The position numbers and the translations under genes were made by a program. The notes beneath the pieces are model-generated. The model saw only the letters and a program-made list of their open reading frames with translations. It did no database searches and was not told the origin of the DNA. From UBA2040 sp041674745 (GTDB taxonomy: Bacteria > Bacteroidota > Bacteroidia > Flavobacteriales_D > Crocinitomicaceae), in the NCBI GenBank assembly GCA_041674745.1, contig JBAYVD010000014.1, positions 1-64,000 of the forward strand: 64,000 nucleotides of DNA. The letters are read 5' to 3'. Position 1 is the stretch's first letter. Every line of letters starts with the position of its first letter. This document shows positions 42,171 to 50,498 of the stretch, piece after piece.

Positions 42171-42908
42171 ATGGGACAAAAAGCAAATCCAATTGGAAAT
42201 AGATTAGGTTTCATCCACGGATGGGATTCTAACTGGTACGGTGGTGATAATTACGGAGAAAAAATCGTTGAAGACGATAAAATCCGTCGATACTTGAACG
42301 CTCGTTTGTCGAGAGCAAGTATTTCAAAAATCATCATCGAGCGTACACTTAAATTGGTTACCGTTACGATTAACACGGCTCGTCCGGGTGTAATTATCGG
42401 AAAAGGTGGTCAAGAGGTGGACAAGTTGAAAGAAGAATTGAAAAAATTGACGAAAAAAGAGATCCAAATCAACATTTTCGAGGTGAAACGTCCAGAATTG
42501 GATGCTCGATTGGTGGCTGATGGTATCGCTCGTCAATTGGAAGCACGTATTTCATTTAGACGTGCTATCAAAATGTCTATTGCGAGCACAATGCGAATGG
42601 GAGCAGAAGGAATCAAAGTGAAGATTTCCGGACGTTTGAATGGCGCAGAGATGGCTCGTTCAGAGATGTACAAGGATGGACGTACTCCGTTACATACGTT
42701 CAGAGCTGACATCGATTATGCACTTTCTGAAGCGCATACTACATACGGTCGTTTGGGAATCAAAGTGTGGATTTGCAAAGGAGAAGTATATGGTAAGAGA
42801 GATCTTTCACCAAACATTGGAATGACAAACGCTCAAGGAGGTAACTCTCAAGGTGGTGGTAATCGTCGTCCAGGTGGAGCTCCAGGTGGAAAAAGAAAGA
42901 AAAAGTAA
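42171..42908 (+). CDS. rpsC: 30S ribosomal protein S3
   Basis: S3 lines the mRNA entry channel with helicase activity. The 245-residue product begins MGQKANPIGNRLGFIHGWDSNWYGG and has a type II KH domain with GVIIGKGGQEVDKLKEELKK near 72-91, then the C-terminal domain. The last 20 residues are glycine-rich and basic (GGNSQGGGNRRPGGAPGGKRKKK). Confidence 0.98.
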   Translation: MGQKANPIGNRLGFIHGWDSNWYGGDNYGEKIVEDDKIRRYLNARLSRASISKIIIERTLKLVTVTINTARPGVIIGKGGQEVDKLKEELKKLTKKEIQINIFEVKRPELDARLVADGIARQLEARISFRRAIKMSIASTMRMGAEGIKVKISGRLNGAEMARSEMYKDGRTPLHTFRADIDYALSEAHTTYGRLGIKVWICKGEVYGKRDLSPNIGMTNAQGGNSQGGGNRRPGGAPGGKRKKK

Positions 42909-42932
42909 GAATCAGGTAAAAGTCTAAGAAAG

Positions 42933-43364
42933 ATGTTACAACCAAAAAGAACCAAATTTAGAAGAGTTCAAAAAGGACGAAATACAGGTATTGCCCACAG
43001 AGGTAGCACAATTGCTTTCGGATCTTTTGGATTGAAAACTTTGGAGCCAGGATGGATCACTTCACGCCAAATCGAAGCGTCTCGTATTGCGGTAACCCGT
43101 TTTATGAAACGTGAAGGAAAAGTGTGGATTCGTATCTTCCCTGACAAACCAGTTACCTCTAAACCAGCCGAAGTACGGATGGGTAAAGGTAAAGGTGCTC
43201 CAAGTCACTGGGTAGCTGTTGTGAAACCAGGTCGCATCATGTTTGAAGCGGATGGTGTTCCTTATGAAGTAGCGAAAGAAGCTCTTCGTTTGGCAGCGCA
43301 GAAAATGCCGGTGAAGTGTAAGTTCGTTGTTCGCAACGATTATGTTAAACCAGCAGGTAAATAA
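42933..43364 (+). CDS. rplP: 50S ribosomal protein L16
   Basis: L16 organises the aminoacyl site of 50S. The 143-residue protein has MLQPKRTKFRRVQKGRNTG and the central IRIFPDKPVTSKPAEVRMGKGKGAPSHWVAVVKPGRIMFE stretch, with the C-terminal LAAQKMPVKCKFVVRN. It comes 24 bases after rpsC. Confidence 0.98.
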   Translation: MLQPKRTKFRRVQKGRNTGIAHRGSTIAFGSFGLKTLEPGWITSRQIEASRIAVTRFMKREGKVWIRIFPDKPVTSKPAEVRMGKGKGAPSHWVAVVKPGRIMFEADGVPYEVAKEALRLAAQKMPVKCKFVVRNDYVKPAGK

Positions 43365-43372
43365 GTAAGGAA

Positions 43373-43579
43373 ATGAAACAGCAAGAAATCACAAAGCTTT
43401 CCGACAAGGACGTTCAAACACAAATCTCGAATTTATCAGAAAAATTGATGAAAACGAAATTGTCTCACGGCGTATCTCCAATGGAAAACCCAATTCAAAT
43501 TCGTGGTATGAGACGAACAATTGCTCGTTTGAAAACCGAATTAACAAAACGTGAAGCAGCGGCTAGCGCCAAAGCATAA
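43373..43579 (+). CDS. rpmC: 50S ribosomal protein L29
   Basis: L29 is a small helical protein at the tunnel exit. The 68-residue product has the two-helix form with KLMKTKLSHGVSPMENPIQIRGMRRTIARLKTELTKRE. It follows rplP after eight bases. Confidence 0.95.
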   Translation: MKQQEITKLSDKDVQTQISNLSEKLMKTKLSHGVSPMENPIQIRGMRRTIARLKTELTKREAAASAKA

Positions 43580-43590
43580 TTGTCTTGAAA

Positions 43591-43851
43591 ATGGAAGAAA
43601 AACGTAATTTAAGAAAAGACCGTGTCGGCATCGTAACTAGCGATAAAATGGACAAGTCTATCGTAGTAGCAGTCGAAAGACGGGTTAAGCACCCTAAATA
43701 TGGAAAATTCGTAAAGAAAACATCCAAATTTTTCGCGCACGACGAGAAGAACGAGTGCAACGTGGGTGATACCGTACGGATTATGGAGACCAGACCTTTG
43801 AGTAAATTGAAGAACTGGAGATTAGTAGAAATTGTCGAAAAAGCTAAATAA
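43591..43851 (+). CDS. rpsQ: 30S ribosomal protein S17
   Basis: S17 binds 16S rRNA near helix 11. The ATG at 43591 gives an 86-residue protein (MEEKRNLRKDRVGIVTSDKM); an in-frame TTG two codons earlier is not needed. Core motifs are RRVKHPKYGKFVKKTSKFFAHDE and the C-terminal ETRPLSKLKNWRLVEIVEKAK. The gene follows rpmC after 11 bases. Confidence 0.97.
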   Translation: MEEKRNLRKDRVGIVTSDKMDKSIVVAVERRVKHPKYGKFVKKTSKFFAHDEKNECNVGDTVRIMETRPLSKLKNWRLVEIVEKAK

Positions 43852-43860
43852 GTTTTAGTA

Positions 43861-44229
43861 ATGATACAACAAGAATCAAGACTTGCAGTAGCAGACAACT
43901 CAGGAGCAAAAACTGTTTTGTGCATCCGTGTATTGGGTGGAACAAAACGTCGTTATGCATCCGTAGGAGACAAAATTGTCGTTGCTGTTAAGAGTGCAAT
44001 GCCCTCTGGAGCTGTCAAAAAAGGACAGGTTGCCAAGGCGGTTATTGTAAGAACCAAAAAAGAAGTGCGCCGCGCAGATGGTTCTTACATTCGATTTGAT
44101 GATAACGCTTGCGTTATCTTAAATCAGGCGGGAGAAATGAGAGGTACCCGTATTTTTGGACCAGTTGCTCGTGAGCTACGTGAAAACAATTATATGAAGA
44201 TTGTTTCATTGGCTCCCGAAGTACTTTAA
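43861..44229 (+). CDS. rplN: 50S ribosomal protein L14
   Basis: L14 lies at the interface side of 50S and is one of the most conserved ribosomal proteins. The 122-residue product starts MIQQESRLAVADNSGAKTVLCIRVLGG and has RFDDNACVILNQAGEMRGTRIFGPVARELRENNYMKI. It starts 9 bases after rpsQ. Confidence 0.98.
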   Translation: MIQQESRLAVADNSGAKTVLCIRVLGGTKRRYASVGDKIVVAVKSAMPSGAVKKGQVAKAVIVRTKKEVRRADGSYIRFDDNACVILNQAGEMRGTRIFGPVARELRENNYMKIVSLAPEVL

Positions 44230-44240
44230 AAACGTAAATC

Positions 44241-44558
44241 ATGCAAAAGAAATTACACATTAAAGTAGGCGACACCGTTAAGGTATTAGCAGGTGAAGCA
44301 TTAGGCCAAGAAGGTAAAGTCCTTACTGTAGATCGTAAATCAATGCGTGCTTCTGTGGAAGGTCTGAAAATGATCAAAAAACACAGCAAGCCAAGTGCAG
44401 CAGATCCTCAAGGTGGTATCGTGGAGAAAGAAGGAACTATTCACATCTCAAACCTTATGGTGGTTGTGAAAGGTGAAGCATCTCGTATCGGTCGTAAATT
44501 GAACAAGGACGGAAAATTAGTTCGTTATTCTAAAAAATCAGGAGAGGAGATCAAGTAA
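44241..44558 (+). CDS. rplX: 50S ribosomal protein L24
   Basis: L24 starts 50S assembly and binds near the tunnel exit. The 105-residue protein has the KOW motif KVGDTVKVLAGEALGQEGKVL near 6-27. The TAA at 44558 overlaps the rplE start (TAATG), showing coupling. Confidence 0.97.
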   Translation: MQKKLHIKVGDTVKVLAGEALGQEGKVLTVDRKSMRASVEGLKMIKKHSKPSAADPQGGIVEKEGTIHISNLMVVVKGEASRIGRKLNKDGKLVRYSKKSGEEIK

Positions 44559-45109
44559 TGAGTACTACACCAAGAATGAAGGAAATGTACAGTGCTGAGA
44601 TAATTCCAGCATTGACGAAAAAATTTGGGTACAAAACGCCAATGCGTGTACCTAAATTGACTAAAATTGTTTTGAGCCAAGGTATGGGTGAAGCAGTTGC
44701 TGACAAGAAATTGATCGATACTGCCGCTGAAGAATTGTCAAGAATTGCTGGTCAAAAAGCGGTAACGACAATTTCGAAAAAAGATATCTCAAACTTCAAA
44801 TTAAGAAAAGGAATGCCAATCGGTACGAAAGTAACGTTGCGCGGAGATAGAATGTACGAATTCTTAGATAGACTTATTGCAGTTTCTCTTCCTAGAACAC
44901 GTGACTTCCGTGGAATTAACCCGAAAGGTTTTGATGGTCGTGGTAACTTTAACTTAGGTGTTAAAGAACACATCATTTTCCCAGAGATAGATATCGACAA
45001 AACGAATCGCATCTTAGGTATGGACATTACATTTGTAACGACAGCCAACACAGATGAAGAAGGAAACGCTTTGTTGGATGCATTTGGATTCCCATTCATT
45101 AAAAAATAA
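44558..45109 (+). CDS. rplE: 50S ribosomal protein L5
   Basis: L5 binds 5S rRNA and contacts S13 across the subunit bridge. The 183-residue protein has MRVPKLTKIVLSQGMGEAV near 27-45, SNFKLRKGMPIGTKVTLRGDRMYEFLDRLI and the end DPEIDIDKT-like stretch (FPEIDIDKTNRILGMDITFVTTANTDEE). Start is shared with the rplX stop. Confidence 0.98.
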   Translation: MSTTPRMKEMYSAEIIPALTKKFGYKTPMRVPKLTKIVLSQGMGEAVADKKLIDTAAEELSRIAGQKAVTTISKKDISNFKLRKGMPIGTKVTLRGDRMYEFLDRLIAVSLPRTRDFRGINPKGFDGRGNFNLGVKEHIIFPEIDIDKTNRILGMDITFVTTANTDEEGNALLDAFGFPFIKK

Positions 45110-45115
45110 GAAGAG

Positions 45116-45430
45116 ATGGCAAAAGAATCAATGAAAGCGCGTGAGCGCAAAAGAGAAAGAATGGTAGCTCGCGATGCAAAGAAGCGTGAAGAGTTAACAA
45201 AAATCTTGAAATCAAGCGATACATCTGATGACGCGGTTCAAGCGAAATGGGATGCAATGATGGCAATCCAAAAGTTGCCTGCGAACGGATCGAAAGTGCG
45301 TGTGCACAATCGTTGTGGTTTGACAGGTCGTCCAAGAGGATATATGCGTCAGTTCGGTATTTCAAGGGTGACTTTCCGTGAAATGGCACTTGATGGGAAA
45401 ATCCCAGGAGTGAAAAAAGCGAGTTGGTAA
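45116..45430 (+). CDS. rpsN: 30S ribosomal protein S14, long form
   Basis: S14 organises the 30S head. The 104-residue protein is the long zinc-independent form: only one Cys (HNRCGLTGRPRGYMRQFGISRVTFREMA) where the short zinc form has CxxC pairs. The end GKIPGVKKASW is normal. The gap to rplE is six bases. Confidence 0.97.
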   Translation: MAKESMKARERKRERMVARDAKKREELTKILKSSDTSDDAVQAKWDAMMAIQKLPANGSKVRVHNRCGLTGRPRGYMRQFGISRVTFREMALDGKIPGVKKASW

Positions 45431-45455
45431 TTTAGAATTTAAATAGGAAAACAAT

Positions 45456-45854
45456 ATGACAACAGATCCTATAGCAGATTTTTTAACCCGTATCCGTAAC
45501 GCAAGTTCGGCTGGGTTAAAAGTTGTAGAAATCCCTGCTTCAAACACAAAAAAAGCGATGACGCAAATTTTGTTTGACCAAGGGTACATCTTGAACTACA
45601 AGTTCGAAGAAGATGATAAACAAGGTATGATTAAAATCGCTTTGAAGTACAATCCTTCAACGAAAGTGCCTGCAATTACAAAATTGCAAAGAGCTTCTCG
45701 TCCAGGATTGAGAAAATATAGCAGTGCTACCGAAATGCCTCGTGTATTGAACGGATTGGGCATCGCGATTATCTCTACTTCTCATGGTGTTATCACCAAC
45801 AAACAAGCGAAACAAGAAAACGTAGGTGGCGAAGTACTTTGCTACGTATATTAA
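45456..45854 (+). CDS. rpsH: 30S ribosomal protein S8
   Basis: S8 binds the central domain of 16S rRNA. The 132-residue product has TDPIADFLTRIRNASSAGLKVVEIPASNTKK near 2-32 and the C-terminal GIAIISTSHGVITNKQAKQENVGGEVLCYVY. Follows rpsN after 25 bases. Confidence 0.97.
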   Translation: MTTDPIADFLTRIRNASSAGLKVVEIPASNTKKAMTQILFDQGYILNYKFEEDDKQGMIKIALKYNPSTKVPAITKLQRASRPGLRKYSSATEMPRVLNGLGIAIISTSHGVITNKQAKQENVGGEVLCYVY

Positions 45855-45872
45855 TCTTTAACAAGAAGTAAA

Positions 45873-46427
45873 ATGTCAAGGATAGGTAAATCCCCAGTAA
45901 ACATCCCGAGTGGTGTAGAAGTAAAAGTGAACGGTACAACTGTTACCGTTAAGGGTCCTAAAGGAGAACTTACACAAGAAATTGATACTTGTGTAACGTT
46001 GTCTATTGAAGATTCAACCATCACTTTTAGCCGCGAATCAGACGCTCCTAATCACCGTGCAAAACACGGCTTGTATCGTTCATTAGTGAACAATATGATT
46101 ATTGGCGTTTCAGAAGGGTACAAGAAACAATTAGAGGTAATAGGTGTAGGTTTCCGTGCAACAGCAGAAGGACAAATGTTAGATTTGTCTTTAGGATATT
46201 CTCACCCTATTATTTTGAAAGTTCCTAATGAAGTTAAGGTATCTGCAGATACTCAAAAGGGTAAGGCTCCAGTGGTAACATTGGAATCATACGATAAACA
46301 ACTTTTGGGTCAGGTTGCTGCCAAAATTCGTTCCCTTCGTAAACCAGAACCATACAAAGGTAAAGGTGTAAGATTCTTAGGCGAAGAAATCAGAAGAAAA
46401 GCTGGAAAAGCTGCAGGTAAAAAATAA
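45873..46427 (+). CDS. rplF: 50S ribosomal protein L6
   Basis: L6 lies near the GTPase-associated centre. The 184-residue protein has MSRIGKSPVNIPSGVEVKV, a second domain with VIGVGFRATAEGQMLDLSLGYSHPI near 88-112, and a C-terminal EPYKGKGVRFLGEEIRRKAGKAAGKK. Length is typical. Confidence 0.98.
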   Translation: MSRIGKSPVNIPSGVEVKVNGTTVTVKGPKGELTQEIDTCVTLSIEDSTITFSRESDAPNHRAKHGLYRSLVNNMIIGVSEGYKKQLEVIGVGFRATAEGQMLDLSLGYSHPIILKVPNEVKVSADTQKGKAPVVTLESYDKQLLGQVAAKIRSLRKPEPYKGKGVRFLGEEIRRKAGKAAGKK

Positions 46428-46443
46428 TTAATTTCATGAAATC

Positions 46444-46797
46444 ATGGCATTTAGCAAATTAAATAGAAGAGCAAAAATCAAAAGAAGAATCCGTAAGAAA
46501 GTTACTGGTACTTCTAAAACGCCTCGTCTATCTGTATTTCGTAGTAACAAACAAATCTACGCACAGATAATTGACGATTCTAAAGGTGTTACTTTGGCAT
46601 CTGCCTCTACATACAAAAACAAAGCTGCTGAGAAGAAAAACAAGTCTGAGCAAGCACAAGTTGTAGGGAAAGAATTAGCTGAAAAAGCAATTAAAGCCGG
46701 GGTAGAATCAGTTGTGTTTGATCGCAACGGTTACTTGTACCACGGTAGAGTAAAATCATTGGCTGACTCAGCAAGAGAAGGCGGTTTAAAATTTTAA
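46444..46797 (+). CDS. rplR: 50S ribosomal protein L18
   Basis: L18 binds 5S rRNA with L5. The 117-residue protein has RLSVFRSNKQIYAQIIDDSKGVTLASASTY near 29-58 and the end DRNGYLYHGRVKSLADSAREGGLKF. Follows rplF after 16 bases. Confidence 0.97.
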   Translation: MAFSKLNRRAKIKRRIRKKVTGTSKTPRLSVFRSNKQIYAQIIDDSKGVTLASASTYKNKAAEKKNKSEQAQVVGKELAEKAIKAGVESVVFDRNGYLYHGRVKSLADSAREGGLKF

Positions 46798-46800
46798 GAA

Positions 46801-47319
46801 ATGGCAGGAAAATTAAACAATAGAGTAAAATCTGCTGATATCGAACTTAAAGATAAGTTGGTAGCAATAAACCGTGTAACGAAAGTTACGAAAGGAGGAC
46901 GTACGTTCTCATTCTCTGCAATTGTTGTAGTTGGTGATGAAAACGGAATCGTAGGTCACGGATTGGGAAAAGCCAAAGAAGTTACGGAGGCAATCACAAA
47001 AGGTATCGACGATGCGAAAAAGAATTTAATTCGTGTTCCGATTTTAAGAGGTACAGTTCCACACATGCAAAAAGCAAAATTTGGTGGTGCTGAGATCTTA
47101 TTGAAACCAGCTTCTGAAGGTACTGGGGTTATCGCAGGTGGTGCGATGCGTGCAGTATTGGAAAGCGTTGGCGTTCACAATGTATTGGCAAAATCACAAG
47201 GTTCTTCTAACCCACACAACGTGGTAAAAGCAACTTTTGAAGCTTTGTCTAATATGAGAGACGCAGTTACAGTAGCGAAACAAAGAGGAATTAGTTTGGA
47301 TAAAGTATTTAACGGTTAA
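46801..47319 (+). CDS. rpsE: 30S ribosomal protein S5
   Basis: S5 affects decoding accuracy at the mRNA entry. The 172-residue protein has VTKVTKGGRTFSFSAIVVVGDENGIVGHGLGKAKEV near 26-61 and SEGTGVIAGGAMRAVLESVGVHNVLAKSQGSSNPHNVVKAT near 108-148. Start is three bases after rplR. Confidence 0.97.
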   Translation: MAGKLNNRVKSADIELKDKLVAINRVTKVTKGGRTFSFSAIVVVGDENGIVGHGLGKAKEVTEAITKGIDDAKKNLIRVPILRGTVPHMQKAKFGGAEILLKPASEGTGVIAGGAMRAVLESVGVHNVLAKSQGSSNPHNVVKATFEALSNMRDAVTVAKQRGISLDKVFNG

Positions 47320-47330
47320 TAGTATACACA

Positions 47331-47507
47331 ATGGCTACAATAAAAATTAAGCAAGTGAGAAGCGCTATTAATCGCCCGGCTGACCAAAAAGCTACGATTA
47401 AAGCGTTAGGATTTTCTAAGTTGAATCAGACAATTGAAAAAGAGTCTAATCCACAAATCCTAGGAATGATCAATAAGGTACAACATCTACTTGAGATAGT
47501 TAAGTAG
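47331..47507 (+). CDS. rpmD: 50S ribosomal protein L30
   Basis: L30 is a small surface protein of 50S. The 58-residue product (MATIKIKQVRSAINRPADQK ... NKVQHLLEIVK) has the normal two-helix, three-strand pattern (IKIKQVRSAINR, TIKALGFSKLNQT, NKVQHLLEIV) and is shorter than 60 residues. It lies 11 bases after rpsE and 19 bases before rplO, which is the normal spc order. Confidence 0.96.
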   Translation: MATIKIKQVRSAINRPADQKATIKALGFSKLNQTIEKESNPQILGMINKVQHLLEIVK

Positions 47508-47526
47508 AATTAAAAACGGATTTAAC

Positions 47527-47973
47527 ATGAGTTTACATAATTTAACTCCAGCTAAGGGTTCTGTTAAAAGTACGAAGAGAATCGCACGTGGTCAGGGATC
47601 TGGACACGGTGGAACTTCAACCCGAGGGCACAAAGGAGCAAAATCAAGATCAGGTTACAGCAAAAAAGTAGGTTTCGAAGGTGGACAAATGCCTTTGCAA
47701 AGACGAGTACCTAAATTTGGCTTTAAAAATATCAACAGAGTTGAATATAAAGCGATCAATTTAGACATTATTCAGTCTTTAATTGACCGAAAAAACGTAA
47801 CCGAAATTACACCGGAGGTGTTGAAAGAGAATGGATTAGTAGGTAACAATGAGTTAGTGAAAATCCTTGGTAGAGGTGAATTGAAAACCAAAATCAGCAT
47901 TACCGCACATAAGTTTTCTCAAACTGCAAAAGCAACAATTGAGGGACAAGGTGGGAATTGTTCGGAAATCTAA
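47527..47973 (+). CDS. rplO: 50S ribosomal protein L15
   Basis: L15 helps late 50S assembly. The 148-residue protein has the N-terminal LHNLTPAKGSVKSTKRIARGQGSGHGGTSTRGHKGAKSRSGYSKKVGFEGGQMPLQRRVPKFGFKN and a globular C-terminal domain. A possible internal promoter overlaps its stop. Confidence 0.97.
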   Translation: MSLHNLTPAKGSVKSTKRIARGQGSGHGGTSTRGHKGAKSRSGYSKKVGFEGGQMPLQRRVPKFGFKNINRVEYKAINLDIIQSLIDRKNVTEITPEVLKENGLVGNNELVKILGRGELKTKISITAHKFSQTAKATIEGQGGNCSEI

Positions 47974-47974
47974 T

Positions 47975-47982
47975 TAACTTTG
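47975..47982 (+). promoter_or_regulatory. Possible internal promoter for secY
   Basis: TAACTTTG is an exact TAnnTTTG match right after the rplO stop (TAA at 47971-47973), 19 bases before the secY ATG. No TTG lies at 19-base spacing, so support is moderate. An internal promoter could keep secY, infA and the alpha genes expressed apart from the upstream ribosomal genes. Confidence 0.4.
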
Positions 47983-48000
47983 CCAACATTTTTTTAAAGA

Positions 48001-49338
48001 ATGAAACGTTTTATACAGAATATTAAGAACATCTGGAAAGTAGAAGAACTAAGGAAAAGAATCATCTTTACCTTAGGTCTTATACTTGTATACAGAATTG
48101 GGTCGTTTATAATTTTACCAGGCGTTGATTACAGCGCCTTGGAAAGAGCACAAGCTGCGGGAGATCAAAATGCCCTGGAAACGCTACTTTCTTTGTTCTC
48201 TGGTGGAGGTTTTACCAATGCGTCAATTATGGCCTTGGGTATTATGCCTTACATCAGTGCCTCCATTATTATGCAACTTTTAGGAATGGCTGTACCAGCG
48301 GTTCAGAAAATGCAAAATGAAGGTGAATCTGGTAGAAAACGAATCAATAACTACACGCGTATTTTAACCATTGTTATTTGTGCATTGCAAGCCCCAGGTT
48401 ATTTGGGATTGTATGTTCAAAGCAAAGGTGCGTTGCCAATTGATGCTGGAACGTTCTGGTGGGCTCAAACGATTATCGTTTTAGTTGCTGGATCTATGTT
48501 CGCAGTTTGGTTGGGTGAGCGTATCACGGACAATGGAATTGGAAATGGTATTTCGCTTTTGATTACCGTAGGTATTTTGTCTCGTTTGCCGGGAGCGTTT
48601 ACAGCTGAATTTGGTTTGGCCATGACATCTGGGAATTTGATTAAAATACTTTTGGAAATCGTTGTATTCATGCTGGTTGTTTTAGTGACCGTATTGATTG
48701 TACAAGGAGTTCGGAAAATTCCTTTGAACACAGCTAAAAAAGTGGTTGGTTCAAGAGAAGTGGATGATCAAGGGGCAAGAAATTACCTTCCGATTAAAGT
48801 AAATGCAAGTGGTGTAATGCCGATTATCTTCGCTCAAGCGATTATGACAATTCCTGTTATGATGTTTGCAGGTGGTGAAGGTGGATTTATTCAACGTACG
48901 TTGGGTAATGTTTACGGTGTTAGTTACAATGTATTGTTGGCGGTGTTGATTATTGTTTTCACCTACTTCTATACAGCAATTATGATTAACCCACGCAAAA
49001 TTGCCGATGACTTGAAAAAGTCAGGTGGTTTTATCCCTGGAGTTCGACCTGGAGAAGAGACAGCTAATTACATCGACACCTTGGTTTCGAGAATTACTTT
49101 CCCTGGATCTTTGTTTTTAGCGATTATCGCAATTATCCCAGCTATTGCAAAATTGGCTGGTGTGAACGATGCCTTCGCTATGTTCTTTGGAGGAACGTCA
49201 TTGTTGATTATGGTTGGGGTTGTTTTGGATACGTTGCAACAAATTGAGTCTTACTTGTTGAATAGACACATGGACGGTTTGATGGAAGGTTCTAAAATCC
49301 GAGGTAGAAGAACACAAGGTGAATTATCAGGATTTTAA
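48001..49338 (+). CDS. secY: Preprotein translocase subunit SecY
   Basis: SecY is the channel of the Sec export system in the inner membrane. The 445-residue protein has ten predicted spans: the plug region FSGGGFTNASIMALGIMPYISASIIMQLL near 66-95, the central INPRKIADDLKKSGGFIPGVRPGEETANYI near 329-358, and the C-terminal GLMEGSKIRGR. The next gene infA starts three bases on; no map or adk follows. Confidence 0.98.
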   Translation: MKRFIQNIKNIWKVEELRKRIIFTLGLILVYRIGSFIILPGVDYSALERAQAAGDQNALETLLSLFSGGGFTNASIMALGIMPYISASIIMQLLGMAVPAVQKMQNEGESGRKRINNYTRILTIVICALQAPGYLGLYVQSKGALPIDAGTFWWAQTIIVLVAGSMFAVWLGERITDNGIGNGISLLITVGILSRLPGAFTAEFGLAMTSGNLIKILLEIVVFMLVVLVTVLIVQGVRKIPLNTAKKVVGSREVDDQGARNYLPIKVNASGVMPIIFAQAIMTIPVMMFAGGEGGFIQRTLGNVYGVSYNVLLAVLIIVFTYFYTAIMINPRKIADDLKKSGGFIPGVRPGEETANYIDTLVSRITFPGSLFLAIIAIIPAIAKLAGVNDAFAMFFGGTSLLIMVGVVLDTLQQIESYLLNRHMDGLMEGSKIRGRRTQGELSGF

Positions 49339-49341
49339 GAA

Positions 49342-49560
49342 ATGGCAAAACAATCTTCAATAGAACAAGATGGTGTGATTATCGAGGCACTTTCCAACGC
49401 AATGTTTAGAGTGGAATTGGAAAATGGACACGTAATTACAGCACATATTTCCGGTAAAATGAGAATGTTCTACATTAAAATTTTACCAGGTGATAAAGTG
49501 AAAGTAGAGATGTCTCCCTATGATTTATCAAAAGGAAGAATATCATTTAGATACAAATAG
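49342..49560 (+). CDS. infA: Translation initiation factor IF-1
   Basis: IF-1 blocks the ribosomal A site during initiation. The 72-residue OB-fold protein reads MAKQSSIEQDGVIIEALSNAMFRVELENGHVITAHISGKMRMFYIKILPGDKVKVEMSPYDLSKGRISFRYK in outline; key parts are GVIIEALSNAMFRVELENG near 11-29 and LPGDKVKVEMSPYDL near 48-62. Short gap to secY. Confidence 0.98.
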   Translation: MAKQSSIEQDGVIIEALSNAMFRVELENGHVITAHISGKMRMFYIKILPGDKVKVEMSPYDLSKGRISFRYK

Positions 49561-49583
49561 GTGCAAACCTAAAATGAAAGAAA

Positions 49584-49700
49584 ATGAAAGTAAGAGCTTC
49601 AGTTAAAAAAAGATCGGCAGATTGCAAGATCGTTAAGAGAAAAGGGCGGGTTTATGTTATAAACAAGAAAAACCCGAAGTTGAAACAAAGACAAGGGTAA
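49584..49700 (+). CDS. rpmJ: 50S ribosomal protein L36, zinc-free form
   Basis: The 38-residue protein MKVRASVKKRSADCKIVKRK ... NPKLKQRQG is L36. The usual zinc ribbon has four ligands (Cys11, Cys14, Cys27, His33); only the Cys at position 14 remains here, so zinc binding is lost, as in other Bacteroidota as far as I recall. It is between infA and rpsM, with gaps of 23 and 11 bases. Confidence 0.96.
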   Translation: MKVRASVKKRSADCKIVKRKGRVYVINKKNPKLKQRQG

Positions 49701-49711
49701 TTTAGAAAGAT

Positions 49712-50086
49712 ATGGCACGTATTGCAGGTATAGACTTACCAAAAAACAAAAGAGGTGTAATCGGATTGACGTACATCTATGGTATCGGAAGAAGCAGCGC
49801 TAAGAAAATTCTTGACGCGAGCAACATCGACGAAAATATCAAAGTTCAAGATTGGAATGATGACCAGTTGTCATTGATTCGTAATGCAGTTAACGAAATT
49901 AAAGTTGAAGGAGCATTGCGTTCAGAAGTACAATTGAATATCAAACGTTTGATGGACATTGGTTGTAACAGAGGAATCAGACACAGAGCTGGTTTGCCGT
50001 TGAGAGGTCAAAGAACGAAAAACAATTCTCGTACAAGAAAAGGAAGAAGAAAAACAGTTGCTAACAAGAAAAAAGTAACTAAATAA
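49712..50086 (+). CDS. rpsM: 30S ribosomal protein S13
   Basis: S13 forms the inter-subunit bridge at the 30S head. The 124-residue protein begins MARIAGIDLPKNKRGVIGLTYIYGIG and has LMDIGCNRGIRHRAGLPLRGQRTKNNSRTRKGRRKTVANKKK near 85-120. Follows rpmJ after 11 bases. Confidence 0.98.
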   Translation: MARIAGIDLPKNKRGVIGLTYIYGIGRSSAKKILDASNIDENIKVQDWNDDQLSLIRNAVNEIKVEGALRSEVQLNIKRLMDIGCNRGIRHRAGLPLRGQRTKNNSRTRKGRRKTVANKKKVTK

Positions 50087-50095
50087 TAAATAACA

Positions 50096-50482
50096 ATGGC
50101 AAAAGCGAATCAAAAAAAGAAGAAGAATGTCAAAGTAGAGGCATCTGGCGAAGCGCATATTCAAGCTACCTTCAACAATGTAATCATCTCTTTGACAAAC
50201 AACGCTGGTCAAGTAATATCTTGGTCAAGCGCTGGTAAAAAAGGCTTCCGCGGTTCTAAAAAGAACACACCTTATGCAGCTCAAGTAGCAGCAGAAGATG
50301 CAGCGAAAGAAGCACATGACTTCGGATTACGTCGAGTAAAAGTTTATGTCAAAGGACCAGGTGGAGGACGTGAGTCTGCAATCCGTTCTTTACACAATGC
50401 AGGAATCGAAGTAACAGAAATCATTGATGTTACTCCACTTCCGCACAACGGTTGTCGTCCTCCTAAGAAAAGAAGAGTATAA
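50096..50482 (+). CDS. rpsK: 30S ribosomal protein S11
   Basis: S11 is on the 30S platform. The 128-residue product has VEASGEAHIQATFNNVIISLTNNAGQVISWSSAGKKGFRGSKKNTPYAAQVAAEDAA near 14-70 and ends DVTPLPHNGCRPPKKRRV. Follows rpsM after nine bases. Confidence 0.98.
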   Translation: MAKANQKKKKNVKVEASGEAHIQATFNNVIISLTNNAGQVISWSSAGKKGFRGSKKNTPYAAQVAAEDAAKEAHDFGLRRVKVYVKGPGGGRESAIRSLHNAGIEVTEIIDVTPLPHNGCRPPKKRRV

Positions 50483-50498
50483 TTTTAATTAATCAATA

